DNA of 64,000 nt from Capsicum annuum (lineage: Eukaryota; Streptophyta; Magnoliopsida; Solanales; Solanaceae). Made by a program: the position numbers and the translations under genes. Under the pieces are notes generated by a model. That model made no database searches. It worked only from the letters and a program-made list of their open reading frames with translations, and was not told the origin of the DNA. Shown here piece by piece: positions 23,073 to 35,033 of the stretch; the stretch's first letter is position 1; the number at the start of each line of letters is the position of its first letter. Where the stretch lies: positions 21,598,901 through 21,662,900 of the forward strand of contig NC_061111.1 in the NCBI RefSeq assembly GCF_002878395.1, read 5' to 3'.

Positions 23073-24062
23073 GTGCTCATCTTAAATGATATACTATTTT
23101 TTTAATACAAGCTGTGAGTTTTTCGTTCATGAATCACAATGAATTCATTGCATTCATTTCTCTCCAATTAATTGTGCAGATTAAAATGCAGAGTAAAAAT
23201 TTCCCATTCATTCACTCAAATTAATTATCGTGATGAGCGTTAAAGGCAGTACATTCCTTAATGTGATGAAATGAAATACTTGTCTTAAATGAGATATTAA
23301 CTCATCTTATTTATTTCTTTACCAAAACGTACATTTCCACACCTATATAAGTGTGCTCTTCACTTGATGAAAAAGTACATCCACAGAAAGAAATATCATT
23401 TACTTTTTTTTGGCTTTCTTTCTTAATTACTTTTCTCCTCATTGGTATTCTATTCCTTGTGAATTTTTGGACAATAGTTTTGTTCAACTCCAAACTTTCA
23501 GCCACGAGTGCACATGTTTGGAAGTAGCTGTGGAACCTTGGGGAGCGATCGGCTAAAAGAATTTACATCGGAGTCGGACCGAAATCACTTTCAAGACAGT
23601 AGCTTGTCACGATACAGTATTTGTGACTATTTTCTTACTATTAATAATTTCAATTTTAATATCAATATTATAGCATTTTTCTAACACAAACTAGTATTAC
23701 AACTACCTAATTATATTAGTTTATATTCATTGTTTCCCATGTGCGTTTTTGGTCTGAGGGGTAATTGCAAATATTTCTATAATATAAATGTTTGTCTCAA
23801 GCCTAAATAACCAAAACAAAAAATCTTACTGTTTTAGATCTTATAAATTAGCCATGCAAAACTCTGTGAATTCAAGACTGTAGGAGCGACTCTTGGGATG
23901 TGTTCACTGGAAGGAAAATATTTTGCGCGGAAAATGTGTTTTAGGAAAATAAATCCACTCATTTTCCAGAGATTCAGTTCACTCTCAGTGAGAAATGTTG
24001 GATTCAGTAAGCTTAAAAATATTTTTGCATGGTGTAATATTATTTGTTTTACTTTAGACCGA

Positions 24063-24660
24063 GCCCATATAATTTTTTCCAAAAGTCCTATACCATTAAG
24101 AGATTTTACACCTTATATATAGTTTCTCACCTTTGGGTTATCAATATGAGACTTTTGTTCACACTATTGGATTCAATTGGTGTGAATGGAAAATGGAGGG
24201 ACACAACCTTTTATGAAAAGACATATTGTTTTGGAAAAGGAGCGACTATTCAAATAATTGGATCTGTTCAGAAAAAGACACAATATTTCGAATGAACAAA
24301 CATGACTCTTTCAAAGGATATACCTTTTCGGACGAGCAAGGTGTATCCAAAAAGCCCATAAATTCTTTTCCAAAAGTCCTACACCATTAAGAGATTTTAC
24401 ACCTTATATGTACTTTCTCACTTTTGGGTTATCAATATGAGACTTTTGTTCACACTGTTGGATTCAATTGGTGTGAATGGAAAATAGAGGGACATAACCT
24501 TTTCTGAAAAGACATATTGTTTTGGAAAATGAGTGACTGTTCAGATAGTTGTGTCTGTTCAGAAAAAAACACAATATTTCGAATGAACAGACATGATTCT
24601 TTCAAAGGATACACCTTTTCGGATGAACCATTGCCACCTTTTAAAAGGGACACTTGATGA
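24063..24660 (+). repeat. Tandem duplication of intron flank plus LTR start, period 290 bp
   Basis: The unit beginning GCCCATA at 24063 recurs at 24353. Each copy has about 100 bp of intron sequence (TCCTA-ACCATTAAGAGATT, ATCAATATGAGACTTTTG) followed by the first 190 bp of the Copia LTR. The first copy therefore carries a partial LTR start near 24166. It arose after the Copia insertion. Confidence 0.85.
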
Positions 24661-25089
24661 CTATATAAACCTGCATTTATCCACAGATTTTGGAATGAAA
24701 ATTTTTTTGAATATACAAACTCTTCTTCTCTTCAAAACATTCCGTGTGATCAATCAAATCGTTGAGTGAGTTCGAAGAGATTTCAATTGTTTGAGGTACC
24801 GCTACAGTTGGTTTGTTTGTCCATTTTATCCTGGGAGGAAAATTTCGCAACCTCAAGTACTTGAGGGGAATTATTTCCTTAAGGATACTCCGTGAATTCG
24901 GAGGACTTGACTTTTTCTGTTTCATCTTAATTTTTGAAAAATAAAACACACTTCTTTGAAAGATTACTTTGATCTTGTGTTGACGGTGTTGTTGTACTTC
25001 ATAGTGTTCTTGTTTTAAACTTGAACTAGTGTTGAAGTTCTTCTGTCAAATTACAGATTTTGTGTAGCCGAAAACATTGAAAAAAAACA
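24456..25089 (+). repeat. 5' LTR of the intronic Copia
   Basis: Starts TGTTGGATTCAATTGG. A TATA-like CTATATAAAC lies near 24661. It ends before the AT-rich leader at 25090. Confidence 0.9.
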
Positions 25090-25429
25090 ATCTTAAGGAA
25101 ATAATTTTTGATAAAAGGAATACAAAAAAATTTTTTTTGCTTGTTTTTTTTGCTTGTTTGGTGAAATTTTCTTTTCACTAAAGTTTTTTATTTAAAATCT
25201 ATATAGCTTGATTTCTGGAGATTAAAGTTTTAAGCTTTCTACTCCGTTTAAACTTAACTAGTGATTTTAAGACATAAAATCTTCATCACAAGTTAAAGAT
25301 CACTCGGTCGACGATTCAAAGTCGTAAAAACTTCATCATTAAACTAGAAAAAAGAGGTGTTTAAAGTTGTTGCAACTTTTTAATAAGTATTTAGATATAC
25401 TAAAGGTATTATCTTGTTATTTGAGGAAA

Positions 25430-28400
25430 ATGAGGACTGATAGTCAAATGCATGATGCTGGAACGACTATGGCAGCAACTAGTATTGTCACGATGAGTCG
25501 TACTAATGCTTCGAAAGTTATGGCACCGGCGAAGAAACCCGAAATGTTCATGGGTATTGACTTCAAGAGATGGCAGCAGAAAATGTTCTTCTACCTCACA
25601 ACTCTGTGTCTTCAAAGGTTCACGGTTGAGGAAGCTCCGAAGGTGCCCGAGGGAACCTCTAATAAAGAATGCTTCGTGATTGTGGAGGCTTAGAAACACT
25701 CAGATTTCCTTTGCAGGAATTATATCATTAGTGGTCTCCAAGATGACCTTTACAATGTGTATAGCGGAACCAAGACTGCAAAAGGGTTATGGGGGGCGTT
25801 AGAATGGTAGTATAAGACGGAGGATGCCGGAACTAAAAGGTTCTTTGTTGCAAGATTCCTGGAGTACAAAATGATAGACAACAAGTCTGTTGTTTCCTAA
25901 GTGCAGGAACTACAAGTGATCATCCATGATCTCATAACGGAAGGTTTGATTGTGAATGAAGTATTTCAAGTAGCGGCAATAATAGAGAAGCTACCACTTA
26001 TGTGGAAAGACTTCAAAAACTAATTAAAACACAAGCGTAAGGAGATATCAGTCGAAAATCTGATTGTACGACTACGCATTGAAGAAGATAACAAGGATGC
26101 GGAAAGAAGGTCAAGAGGCAATTCTGCAATGAGTGGAGCAAACATTGTAGAAGATGACCAACACAACTCTAAAATGTGAAAGAAAGCTAAAAATGAAAGC
26201 AATCAACCCACGAAGAAACTCAAGGAAAAATGCTTCAGCTGTGGCAAAATTGGCCACAAGTCTATGGACTATCGTGCCTCGAAGAAAGGAAAGAAAAAGG
26301 ACTAAGAAAATCTGGTTGAGTCTAAGAAAGAAATGGATAATCTGTGTGCTATACTTTTCGAATGCAACTTGGTGGGAAATCCTCGCGAATGGTGGATGGA
26401 TTCTGGTGCCACCCGCCATGTTTGTGCTAACAAGGAGTTGTTTTCAACGTTCGCTCTGGCTCAAGTAGAAGAAAAAATCTACATGGCAAACTCTGCTACT
26501 GCAAAAGTGGAAGGAACAGGAAAAGTGTGCGTGAAGATGACTTCCGACAAAGTGTTAACACTTAACAATGTCATGTATGTTCATGAGTTACGAAAGAACT
26601 TGATTTCTGTTTCACTTCTAGAAAAGAATGGATTCAAATGTGTATTTATTTTCAAAAAAATTGTACTTAATAAGGGAGAAGTATATGTAGGAAAAGGCTA
26701 CCTCAATGAGGGCCTATGCAAAATGAATGTAATGAATGTTGAAATCAATAAAAGTTTAAATTCTTCTTACTTGCTTGAGTCTCCCAATTTGTGGCATGAA
26801 CGACTAGACCATGTTAATTACAAAATATTACGAAAACTGATTAACTTAGAAGTCTTGTCAAACGTTGAATGCAATAAATCAAAGTGTCAAACTTGTGTGG
26901 AATCAAAGTATGCTAAGCATCCGTATAAGTCCGTTGAAAGAAATTACAATCCCTTAGATTTAATCCATACTGACATTTGTGATATAAAGTCAACATCATC
27001 ACGTAGTGGGAACAAGTATTTCATAACTTTCATTGATGATTACACTAGATATTGTTAAGTCTACTTGCTAAATAGTAAGGATGAAGCAATAGATGCATTT
27101 AGGCAATACAAAACTGAAGTTGAAAATCAGTTAGAGAAAAAGATCAAAAACTATAAGAAGTGATAGGGACGGAGAATATGAATCTCCCTACGCCAAAATA
27201 TGTGTAGAGAATGAACTTTTTCATCAAAATACGGCCCCGTATTCACCTCAATCTAATGGAATTGCACAAAGAAAAAAACAAACTTTGAAGGAAATGATGA
27301 ATTTCTTACTTATAAGTTCAGGTTTACCGCAAAGCTTATGGGAGAGGCTATCCTTACAGCCAACGGAATACTCAATAGATTTTTCTAAAGTAAGACACAA
27401 TCAATTCCTTATGAAAAATGAAAAGGAAGAAAACCCAACTTGAAATATTTTAAAGTGTAGGGGTGTCTAGCAAAGGTCCAAGTTTCTATGCCTAAAAGGA
27501 TTAAGATAGGACCTAAGACGGTGGACTGCGTGTTCAAAAGATATGCTAAAAGTAGTAAAGCATGTCGGTTTTTGGTTCATAAATCTAAACATCCGAATAT
27601 TAATGAAAATACGGTAATTGAATCAGATAACGTTGAATTCTTTGAAAACATTTATCCATATAAAACTAGACATGAACAGTCTATTGGAGGATCTAAACGA
27701 CCTCGAGATGAACCGAGTGAGAATGTATATAATGATGAGAATCCAAGACATAGTACACGTCAAAGAAATTCAACTTTGTTTGGATTGGATTTCGTAATAT
27801 TTCTCTTAGAAAATGAACCTCAAATATTTAAGAAAGCGATGACATCTTTGGACTCATTCTTTTGGAAAGAGATAGTCGATAGTGATATTGATTCAATCTT
27901 AAGCAACCATACGTGGGAATTGATTAATCTTTCTCTAGGAAAAAAACCTTTAGGATCTAAATGAATTTTCAAAAAGAAAAAATAAAAGCGAATGGTACTA
28001 TTGACAGCAAGACTTGTAGTAAAAGGCTTTAAACAAAAAGAAGGTCTTGATTACTTTGATACATACTTGTCGGTAACAAGGATAACGTCGATTCGGATGT
28101 TAATTACCTTGGCGGCGGTATATGGTCTTGAAATCCATCAAAGGGATGTGAAAACCGCATTCCTAAATGGAGAATTAGAGGAAGAAATTTACATGGAACA
28201 ACCTGAGGGTTTTGTGGTTCCAGGAAAAGAAAATAAGGTGTATAAACTTGTTAAGTCACTTTATGGACTAAAACAAACACCTAAGCAATGGCATGCGAAG
28301 TTTGACCAAACCATGTTGGCAAACGGATTCAAAATTAATGAATGTGATAAATGTGTATATATTAAAGACACTCTAAATCACCAAATCATTATGTGTTTAT

Positions 28401-29280
28401 ATGTGGATGATATGTTGATCATTAGTAGAGATATTTCAGACATAAATGCAATGAAACGAATGCTCGGGAGCAAGTCGATATTAAAGACCTTGGAGTTGTG
28501 GATGTGATCTTAGGGATAAGAATCCATAGAACTCCACAAGGGTTGGCATTGTCATAGTCTCATTACATCGAAAAGGTACTTGAAAAATTCAAGTATATAA
28601 AATTCGGTATTGCCAAGACTCCATTGGATGTGAGCTTTGTACTTTGAAAGAATGAAGGTGAAAGTGACTCACAATTGGAGTACGCAACAGTATTGGGATG
28701 TTTAATATATATAATAAATTGTACACGACCAGACATAGCATGCGTTATTAGCAAGTTGAGTCGGTATACGGGTAATCCTAATAAAATTCATTGAATGGAA
28801 ATGAAAAGAGTTTTGGGGTATCTTAAATACACTCAAGACTATACTTTGCATTATAATAAATATCTTGCGGTACTTGAAGGATATAGTGATGCAAATTGAA
28901 TCATCGGATCGAACGAAGTAAAATCCATGAGTGGATATATATTTACTATCGGTGGAGGAGCGGTCTCTTGGAAATCATCCAAACAGACTTGTATTGCTCA
29001 CTCTACAATAGAATCTAAATTTATCGCATTAGATAACGATGGTGAAGAAGCAGAATGGCTCCGAAATTTCTTGAAAGATATTCCTTATTGGCCTAAACCA
29101 CTGGCACCAGTATGTATACATTATGATAGCCAAGCAGCGATAGGTAGGGCAGGGAGCATGATGTACAATGATAAATCTCGTCACATAAGACGGAGACATG
29201 TACCGTTACAGAACTTCTCTCTAGTCGAATTATCACTGTTGAATATGTGAAGTCAAAGGATAATATGTCGGATCCACTTA
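25430..29280 (+). pseudogene. Copia gag-pol polyprotein remnant
   Basis: Most of the frame is one continuous phase broken by stops, with a shift before RNase H. Gag starts near 25430; its zinc knuckle at 26231 is CFSCGKIGHKSMDY, where the last cysteine has become tyrosine. Protease: WWMDSGATRHVC near 26390. GAG-pre-integrase: NLWHERLDHVNYKILRKL. Integrase: DICDIKS and FITFIDDYTRYC carry the aspartates; the catalytic glutamate is glutamine (CAA, 27267-27269) in NGIAQRKK. Reverse transcriptase 27992-28507: DVKTAFLNGELEEEIYMEQP and CLYVDDMLI. RNase H 28927-29250: [11 protein letters not shown] and IHYDSQAAI. Stops near 25691, 27056 and 27962 and frame changes around 27160 and 28500 preclude function. 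Confidence 0.88.
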
Positions 29281-29930
29281 CAAAGGCCTATCTAGAGAAG
29301 GAGTTGAGAGAACAGCCAAGGGAAAGGGTTTAAGGCCTAGGACAAGTCAGCATGTCGGTAACTCTACCTAGCAGACTGGAGATCCCAAGAGCTAGGTTCA
29401 AGGAGATCAAACAAAGTTGTGTCTGACAGTTTCAACATTGTCAAAATACCAACCCATTCTCATAATGTAGACAATCTTTAGTAAACAAAGATAAGACTTA
29501 AGGTGAAAAGTCTTTTAATGATTATCTAAATTTGGCAGATTTGACCAAATAGTTTAATCTATAGAATTAAATGTTTAGAATTACCTATGTGAGGGCTAAG
29601 TGAAAGCCGCTTCAAGGAGAATGTTAGTAAAGGCTTATTCTTTAAGATCTCAAGAAACCGAGACGTGTTTATGGGTAAAAAGAACAAAAACATGAGAACC
29701 ATAAATGGTAAAAGGCTGATTGTGTGACATGTGTTGTCTAGGTGTACATTAAAGCTCCACGGTTCAAAGATATAAAATCTACCAATTGACTGAGTGCATC
29801 TAATGCATGTTCACTACGGAAAGTTCAAAGGAAAACTCACTTATCCTAATACAATCAGTCTTTGCTTGATGATCACATATTTTTCGTAAGGTTTTACAAA
29901 GAATAGTCATTCCTCATTCATGTGGGGGAT

Positions 29931-30565
29931 TGTTGGGTTCAATTGGTGTGAATGGAAAATGGAGGGACACAACCTTTTATGAAAAGACATATTATTTTGG
30001 AAAAAGAGTGACTGTTCAGATAGTTGTGTCTGTTCAGAAAAAGACACAATGTTTCGAATGAACAGACATGACTCTTTCAAAGGATACACCTTTTTGGATG
30101 AATCATTTTCACCTTTCGAAAGGGGCACTTGATGGCTATATAAACCTGCATTTATCCACAGGTTTTGGAATGAAAAATTTTCTGACTATACAAAATATTC
30201 TTGTCTTCAAAATGTTTCGTGTGATCAATCAAATCGTTGAGTGAGTTTGAAGAGATTCCAATTGTTTGAGGTACCGCTACAGTTGGTTTGTTTGGTCATT
30301 TTATCCTGGGATATAAATTCCGCAACCTCAGGTACTTAAGGGGAATTATTTCCTTAAGGACACTCCGTGAATTTGGAGGACTTGGTCTTTTTTGTTTCAT
30401 CTTAATTTTTTGAAAAATAAAACACACTTCTTTGAAAGATTACTTTGATCTTGTGTTGAGAGTGTTGTTGTACTTCATAGTGTTCTTATTTTAAACTTAA
30501 ACTAGTGTTGAAGTTATTCTGTCAAATTACAGATTTTATGTACCCAAAAATATTGAAAAATAACA
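29931..30565 (+). repeat. 3' LTR of the intronic Copia
   Basis: Starts TGTTGGGTTCAATTGG directly after the purine tract and matches the left LTR over its whole length. Confidence 0.9.
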
Positions 30566-30570
30566 CACAC

Positions 30571-31460
30571 ACCCCAAAATCTCTTCCTTGAACTAAGTTC
30601 CACTTGGTTATTACCATGTTTCATGGGTCACCGAAATTTACTGTGTGTCATCCACAACGTTTGAGTATTTTTATGGCAATCAAAACTCACAACTAGTTTC
30701 TCGATCCTCGTACCCCATCATGCCTTCAACAACTTGAGTCACCAAGGATATTGACTCCTCTTTGCCTCTTGAAGGTCACCCTCCAAACCCTAACCTCCAA
30801 TCTTGTTTCAAGAAACTTTTTGGAGTGTTTGAGTCTTGTAAAATTAGGGCTTAGGAGGCTACAATGTCTTATATAGTGAAGGGACTTAGGAATTTAGGCA
30901 AGAAAAATGACCACAAGACCCTTAGTTAAAAGCTCAAAAGTGACCCCGTTCAGAGGAACGACTCCCCCATACGACTCCTTAAGCAATCATACCCTAGGGG
31001 ATGAGTGGTACCCTAACTCGTACCCTAGACTCCTCCTAAGCCTTCTACACTGGTTAGGGTACGAGTTGACACCCTTGAGTCGTATCCAAAAGGGATGACT
31101 CATGCCCTAACCATATGCACCACTCATATACAAAATCGTCCACTCCATGGTTCAAATCAAAGCTCTATACGACTCACTTAGTACTACTCGTATACTTAGG
31201 ATACGATTGAGGGGAGGGTCACTCGTATGGAGGACAGAATGTCATCCTCCTAGGCTACTTATGATACGAGAGGGGAGGGGGAAGTGGGTACGACTCGTAT
31301 CCAAGGGTACGAGTGGCTTGGCCAATCGTACCTTGTACAACATGCTCAAAAATAAAAAAATTTTGCAAGGTCATAATCTTGGGTGTTTCATTTCAGCTAT
31401 TAATATGAAACTTTTGTTCGCACATTCAACTAAAAACTTTTCAATTTTTCTCTAAAAAAA
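30571..31460. repeat. Unassigned repeat with many TACGAGT/ACTCGTA motifs
   Basis: Between about 30965 and 31335 at least ten copies of TACGAGT, TACGACT, ACTCGTA or AGTCGTA occur, several as GGGTACGAGT or ACTCGTACCC. One site reads GGGTACGACTCGTATCC. No coding domain is seen. It may be part of an LTR or 5' leader of a Gypsy element. Confidence 0.5.
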
Positions 31461-31614
31461 AAGTGTAACTACTATCCACAGACGGTGTAAATTTTAATAT
31501 TAAGTTCTTAAGTATATTTACCTTTTAATATTTAGATTACAATTAAGAAAAATATTAATAGAAGAAAACTAGGACTTTACATTTAATATACCAAAAGAAT
31601 ACGATGATCTTGTT

Positions 31615-32162
31615 TGTTGGGTTCGAAATCAAGAGGGCGTCATGCGGAAGCTATTAGTTGCAAATCATGTAAGCGATAATTCAGATGACACAAAACTAAA
31701 CTAAAAACATAATATTATCTATGATTTGGTCAATTGGCCTACACATAAAAATCTAATATTAAAAAGCATGAAAACTAATTGAGAGAAAATCTACCCCTAA
31801 CCAAAATTCTTAAACGACAACATTGTGGATACTATTGTATTATGGTATGAGAAGAGGGGTGTCTATTTACAAAGTTTCAAAATCTTTCCTTCAAGAAAGA
31901 GGTTTGTCAAATATGAAAAAGTTTTATATTTTTCTTTAAAGAAAAGTAAAAGTAATTATGGTACTACTTTTATTTTCCTTAAATAGAAAACTAAAACTCA
32001 ATTTTGGTAAGAAAATCGAGGCAAAAACTCTAACATTATTTACCATATATACAAGGACGGTCTTCTTCTTCGTTTTCATGAGACTGTGGAGATGGGGAAA
32101 TATTGTGGTTTATTAGTTTAAGTTTAAGAGTAAAGAACTCTTTTTAAAAGACTAATCCAACA
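31615..32162. repeat. Possible solo LTR, 548 bp
   Basis: It starts TGTTGGGTTCGAAATC and ends AATCCAACA, so the termini are TGTTGG/CCAACA inverted repeats. The 5 bp on either side (TTGTT and ATGCA) do not match, so the target duplication is missing or the limits are wrong. Confidence 0.4.
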
Positions 32163-33043
32163 ATGCAAAAACAATTCTTTCATCTCAATTTTGGAATTTG
32201 TCAGAAGTCATATGATTAACTAGATCCCAATTAAAAAATAAATTTGGGCCAGATTGGCATCTTACAAATTGATAGTGTTGAAACGGTTAAAAAAATTGCA
32301 TACAAAATTCAAGAGTTTTTAAAACCTAAGTTGGACAAATTCTTCATTTTTTATGTCACATTCGTGTAAGATTCTCTAAAAAATACTCTATTTTTCAGGA
32401 ATTCAAAACACACCTATTGATACTTTTTGAAGAGTTCGAATAATATAGGTTCAAACACAAACTTATTTGGAAATAGAATTGCAGATTTATTCCAAAAAGA
32501 AAACCTCATCAAGCGCTTGAGAATTGAAGGATTAAAAAGAAAAGTTTGAAAGTGGTGAGGGAAGAGTTTAAAAAGTAAATTGAAAATGAAAAGAAAAAAA
32601 CCTAAAAACTAGGAAGCTAATGGGTTGATTACCGGTTACTGTCAGTCAAAGTAGCTTGACTGTGTTAAAAAAAAAAAATGTATTGTCAGCGGATTATAGT
32701 TAATCTCAAAAAAAAAAAATTTCAATCTTTTTTCCCACCGATTCAATTAGAATATCTATAGGTATAGCCAAATATCTTTTACTGGAAAATTTCAGTAGGA
32801 AAAAAGTAAATTTTAGGAGTGAACGGGTGTAAAATATGACCATATGCAAAAAAAGTAAATTTTAGTAGTGAATGGGTGTAAAATATGACCATATGCAAAT
32901 GACTAATCCGGAAGCCAAATAAGAAAAGTTGAAACAAAAGTGTTTTAACTTGGATTCATCTTTTCCTTATCAGGACCAAGAACTGGCCCCGAGAAATATT
33001 GGTCTTATTTCTTCATTTCAATTATCCCACAAATGGTTTAGAG
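32163..33043. other. AT-rich intron DNA with a 49-bp tandem duplication
   Basis: At 32800-32899 a 49-bp unit containing AGTAAATTTTAG-AGTGAA and AAAATATGACCATATGCAAA occurs twice. Nothing else is recognised. Confidence 0.6.
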
Positions 33044-33933
33044 TCTGTGTGGCCTAACAGCTAAAAAAAACTGCTTATTTGGAGAAACATTTTTATAAAA
33101 TTACTCTTTAAAAAAGTGTTTTTTAAAAATGCTTTTGAGAGACAAATTACGAAAAAATATATGTATCAATGGACTTTTAATAACTTTTACTATTAAGATT
33201 ATTTTATAGAGAGAAATTTATTTTAAATATTTATTATAATATTTCTAATTATGTTTTTATTTTTATTTAATTAAAAGATACATAATACAAATTTTCAATC
33301 AATAATATACTTAGGTATATAAAAAAAATATAAAACTTTGATATAATATTAATATAACGATTTAAATTTACTTGAAACATCAAATAAAATGGATTTAAAT
33401 ATTATTTCATAACTTAAATCACTAGAAATAAAAAAATCATCACAAAAATAAATATTCTTTTATACATCGCGAAAATGCTTAACGATTATCTTTAATTTTA
33501 TCGTGCAATGTCTCCATAATAGTAGAAAATCTGTCTTATATTTCGGAAGGTATACCAAAACATAAAATAATAATATATAAATCATAAAATAATTATATAT
33601 AAATCAAAAAATAAAATAAAAATTTGATGGTGTAAAAATGATGAATAAAATTGTAAGGTGAAACTCAATTAAACTTATGGGATATGGTAATTAATTGATA
33701 AGGGATATATTGATATAAATATATAAATGATAGAGATATTTTTATTTTGAAAAAATAATTCTCTACTTCTGCTTTTAAAAAAAAAAAGTATAACTTTTCT
33801 GCTTTTTCCTAACAATAGAAAAATTGCTTGTGTTTCTATTTAAAAGCAATTTTACAAATTGATCAAACACCCTACTTTATTCAAAATAAAAAAAATAAAA
33901 AAAAATAGCCTCCCAACTGCTAGGCCAAACAGG
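33044..33933. mobile_element. hAT-like MITE in the intron, about 890 bp
   Basis: It begins CTGTGTGGCCTAACAGCT; the complemented right end reads CTGTTTGGCCTAGCAGTT. Near both ends are the CTGCTT/AAGCA phrases typical of abundant plant hAT-derived MITEs. No convincing 8-bp target duplication was found. Confidence 0.55.
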
Positions 33934-35033
33934 TTCTTAGAAACGCATCTTTAGATTCTTTGTAATAGAGTCCTTTGTATCCCATAAAATTAGTTTTTAG
34001 GAATACTTGGAGTGAACGTCGTCTTTCAAGTGATATTTGTGAGATTGTTTTTAGGGAATAACTTTTGAGATCACTAGAGTTTTATCTCTAATTTTGTACT
34101 CATTTTGTATATTTTTTAGTATAGTAAATTTCCTCCTATTCCTTTGTAGTTGTAGGTCACATTGACTGAATCACGTTAAATTAATGCTTCTTTTATTTTC
34201 TCAACTTATTGTTATTGTCATTTGTTTGTCATTCTAACATTATTTGACTTTTGTTTTGCATTAATTTGGTTTCCAATCCTAATTCTTATTTATATTCTTG
34301 TATTTAGTACGTAAGAAAATAATATATCTTAAAAATATTTATATATAATCTAGATAAATATTATGAGAGGTAGGGTTGGAGGCTATGAAATATCACTTGT
34401 GGGAAGGTAATTTTTAATGAACTTATCTTTCTTTTGGAAAAAAAGTCAAAAATTATGACTAACAAAACATAAGGAAACTGAAAAACATTTTCTCCTATCA
34501 AACACACCTCTGATGATTACTTAAACTTCTATGTAACAATGTAGAGAATAAATTCATGATAAGAAAAGTTAGGAAATCCTCTTAACATTCTTCCCCATTC
34601 TTATTCCATTTTTCACTTTGCAAATGATGGCACCAAGAAATAATCTGTTTTAGTGACTGGTTCACGACAGAGTCTGAAAATGATAGCAGAAAAAATGGAG
34701 AAGGTTCAAAAATACATTTTCTCCTCTTAAATCACTTTTTGCCTAGTGGAACTAGCATGATTTTCTCAGTCATGTTCTACAACCAAGGGCAACTTTACAG
34801 GTAAAATTATGGGGTACCCGTACATGAGATCATAGTCTTTTCATAAAATTAGATCTTTTATGTATATATTTTTTTAAAATGGATATAATATTATATGTTG
34901 GCACCTATGCTAGGATAAACTAAATGCTGCTCCTCAAGCTTATCCTTGTATCTTTTTGTGCAAACATCTTTTCTATTTTTTCGCTGACTCCTAACGAGCT
35001 TGAGTGTAACAATATTCATATTGTTTGGAATAG

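Larger units (their letters stand above)
24456..30565 (+). mobile_element. Complete Ty1/Copia retrotransposon in the intron, CACAC TSD
   Basis: Two direct LTRs (24456-25089 and 29931-30565, 634 and 635 bp) start TGTTGG and end AACA. CACAC flanks the element at 24451-24455 and 30566-30570. A purine-rich tract (TGTGGGGGAT) lies directly before the right LTR. No standard methionine tRNA primer site was seen after the left LTR. The first 300 bp of the LTRs differ at roughly 9% of positions by eye, so the insertion is old. Confidence 0.93.
23073..35033 (+). other. Intron of the resistance gene, about 12 kb
   Basis: It starts GTGCTC and ends AATAG. In the RB gene the intron at this position is well under 1 kb as I recall; here it is enlarged by a Copia element, a second LTR-like sequence and a MITE. 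23073-24062 and 33934-35033 appear to be the flanking original intron DNA plus unassigned AT-rich sequence, without genes. Confidence 0.75.

Noticed and set aside
24166..24360. A second, independent Copia LTR insertion
   Set aside because: The host flank is copied along with the LTR start, so it is a tandem duplication.
30907..31455. Two plus-strand frames of 63 and 102 codons
   Set aside because: They lie in the TACGAGT-rich repeat and show no domain or conserved phase.
35000..35033. A separate gene starting just before the NB-ARC region
   Set aside because: The apparent start is TTG, not ATG. The 5' bases fit an intron end (ATAG) and the phase fits the coiled-coil exon at 22646.
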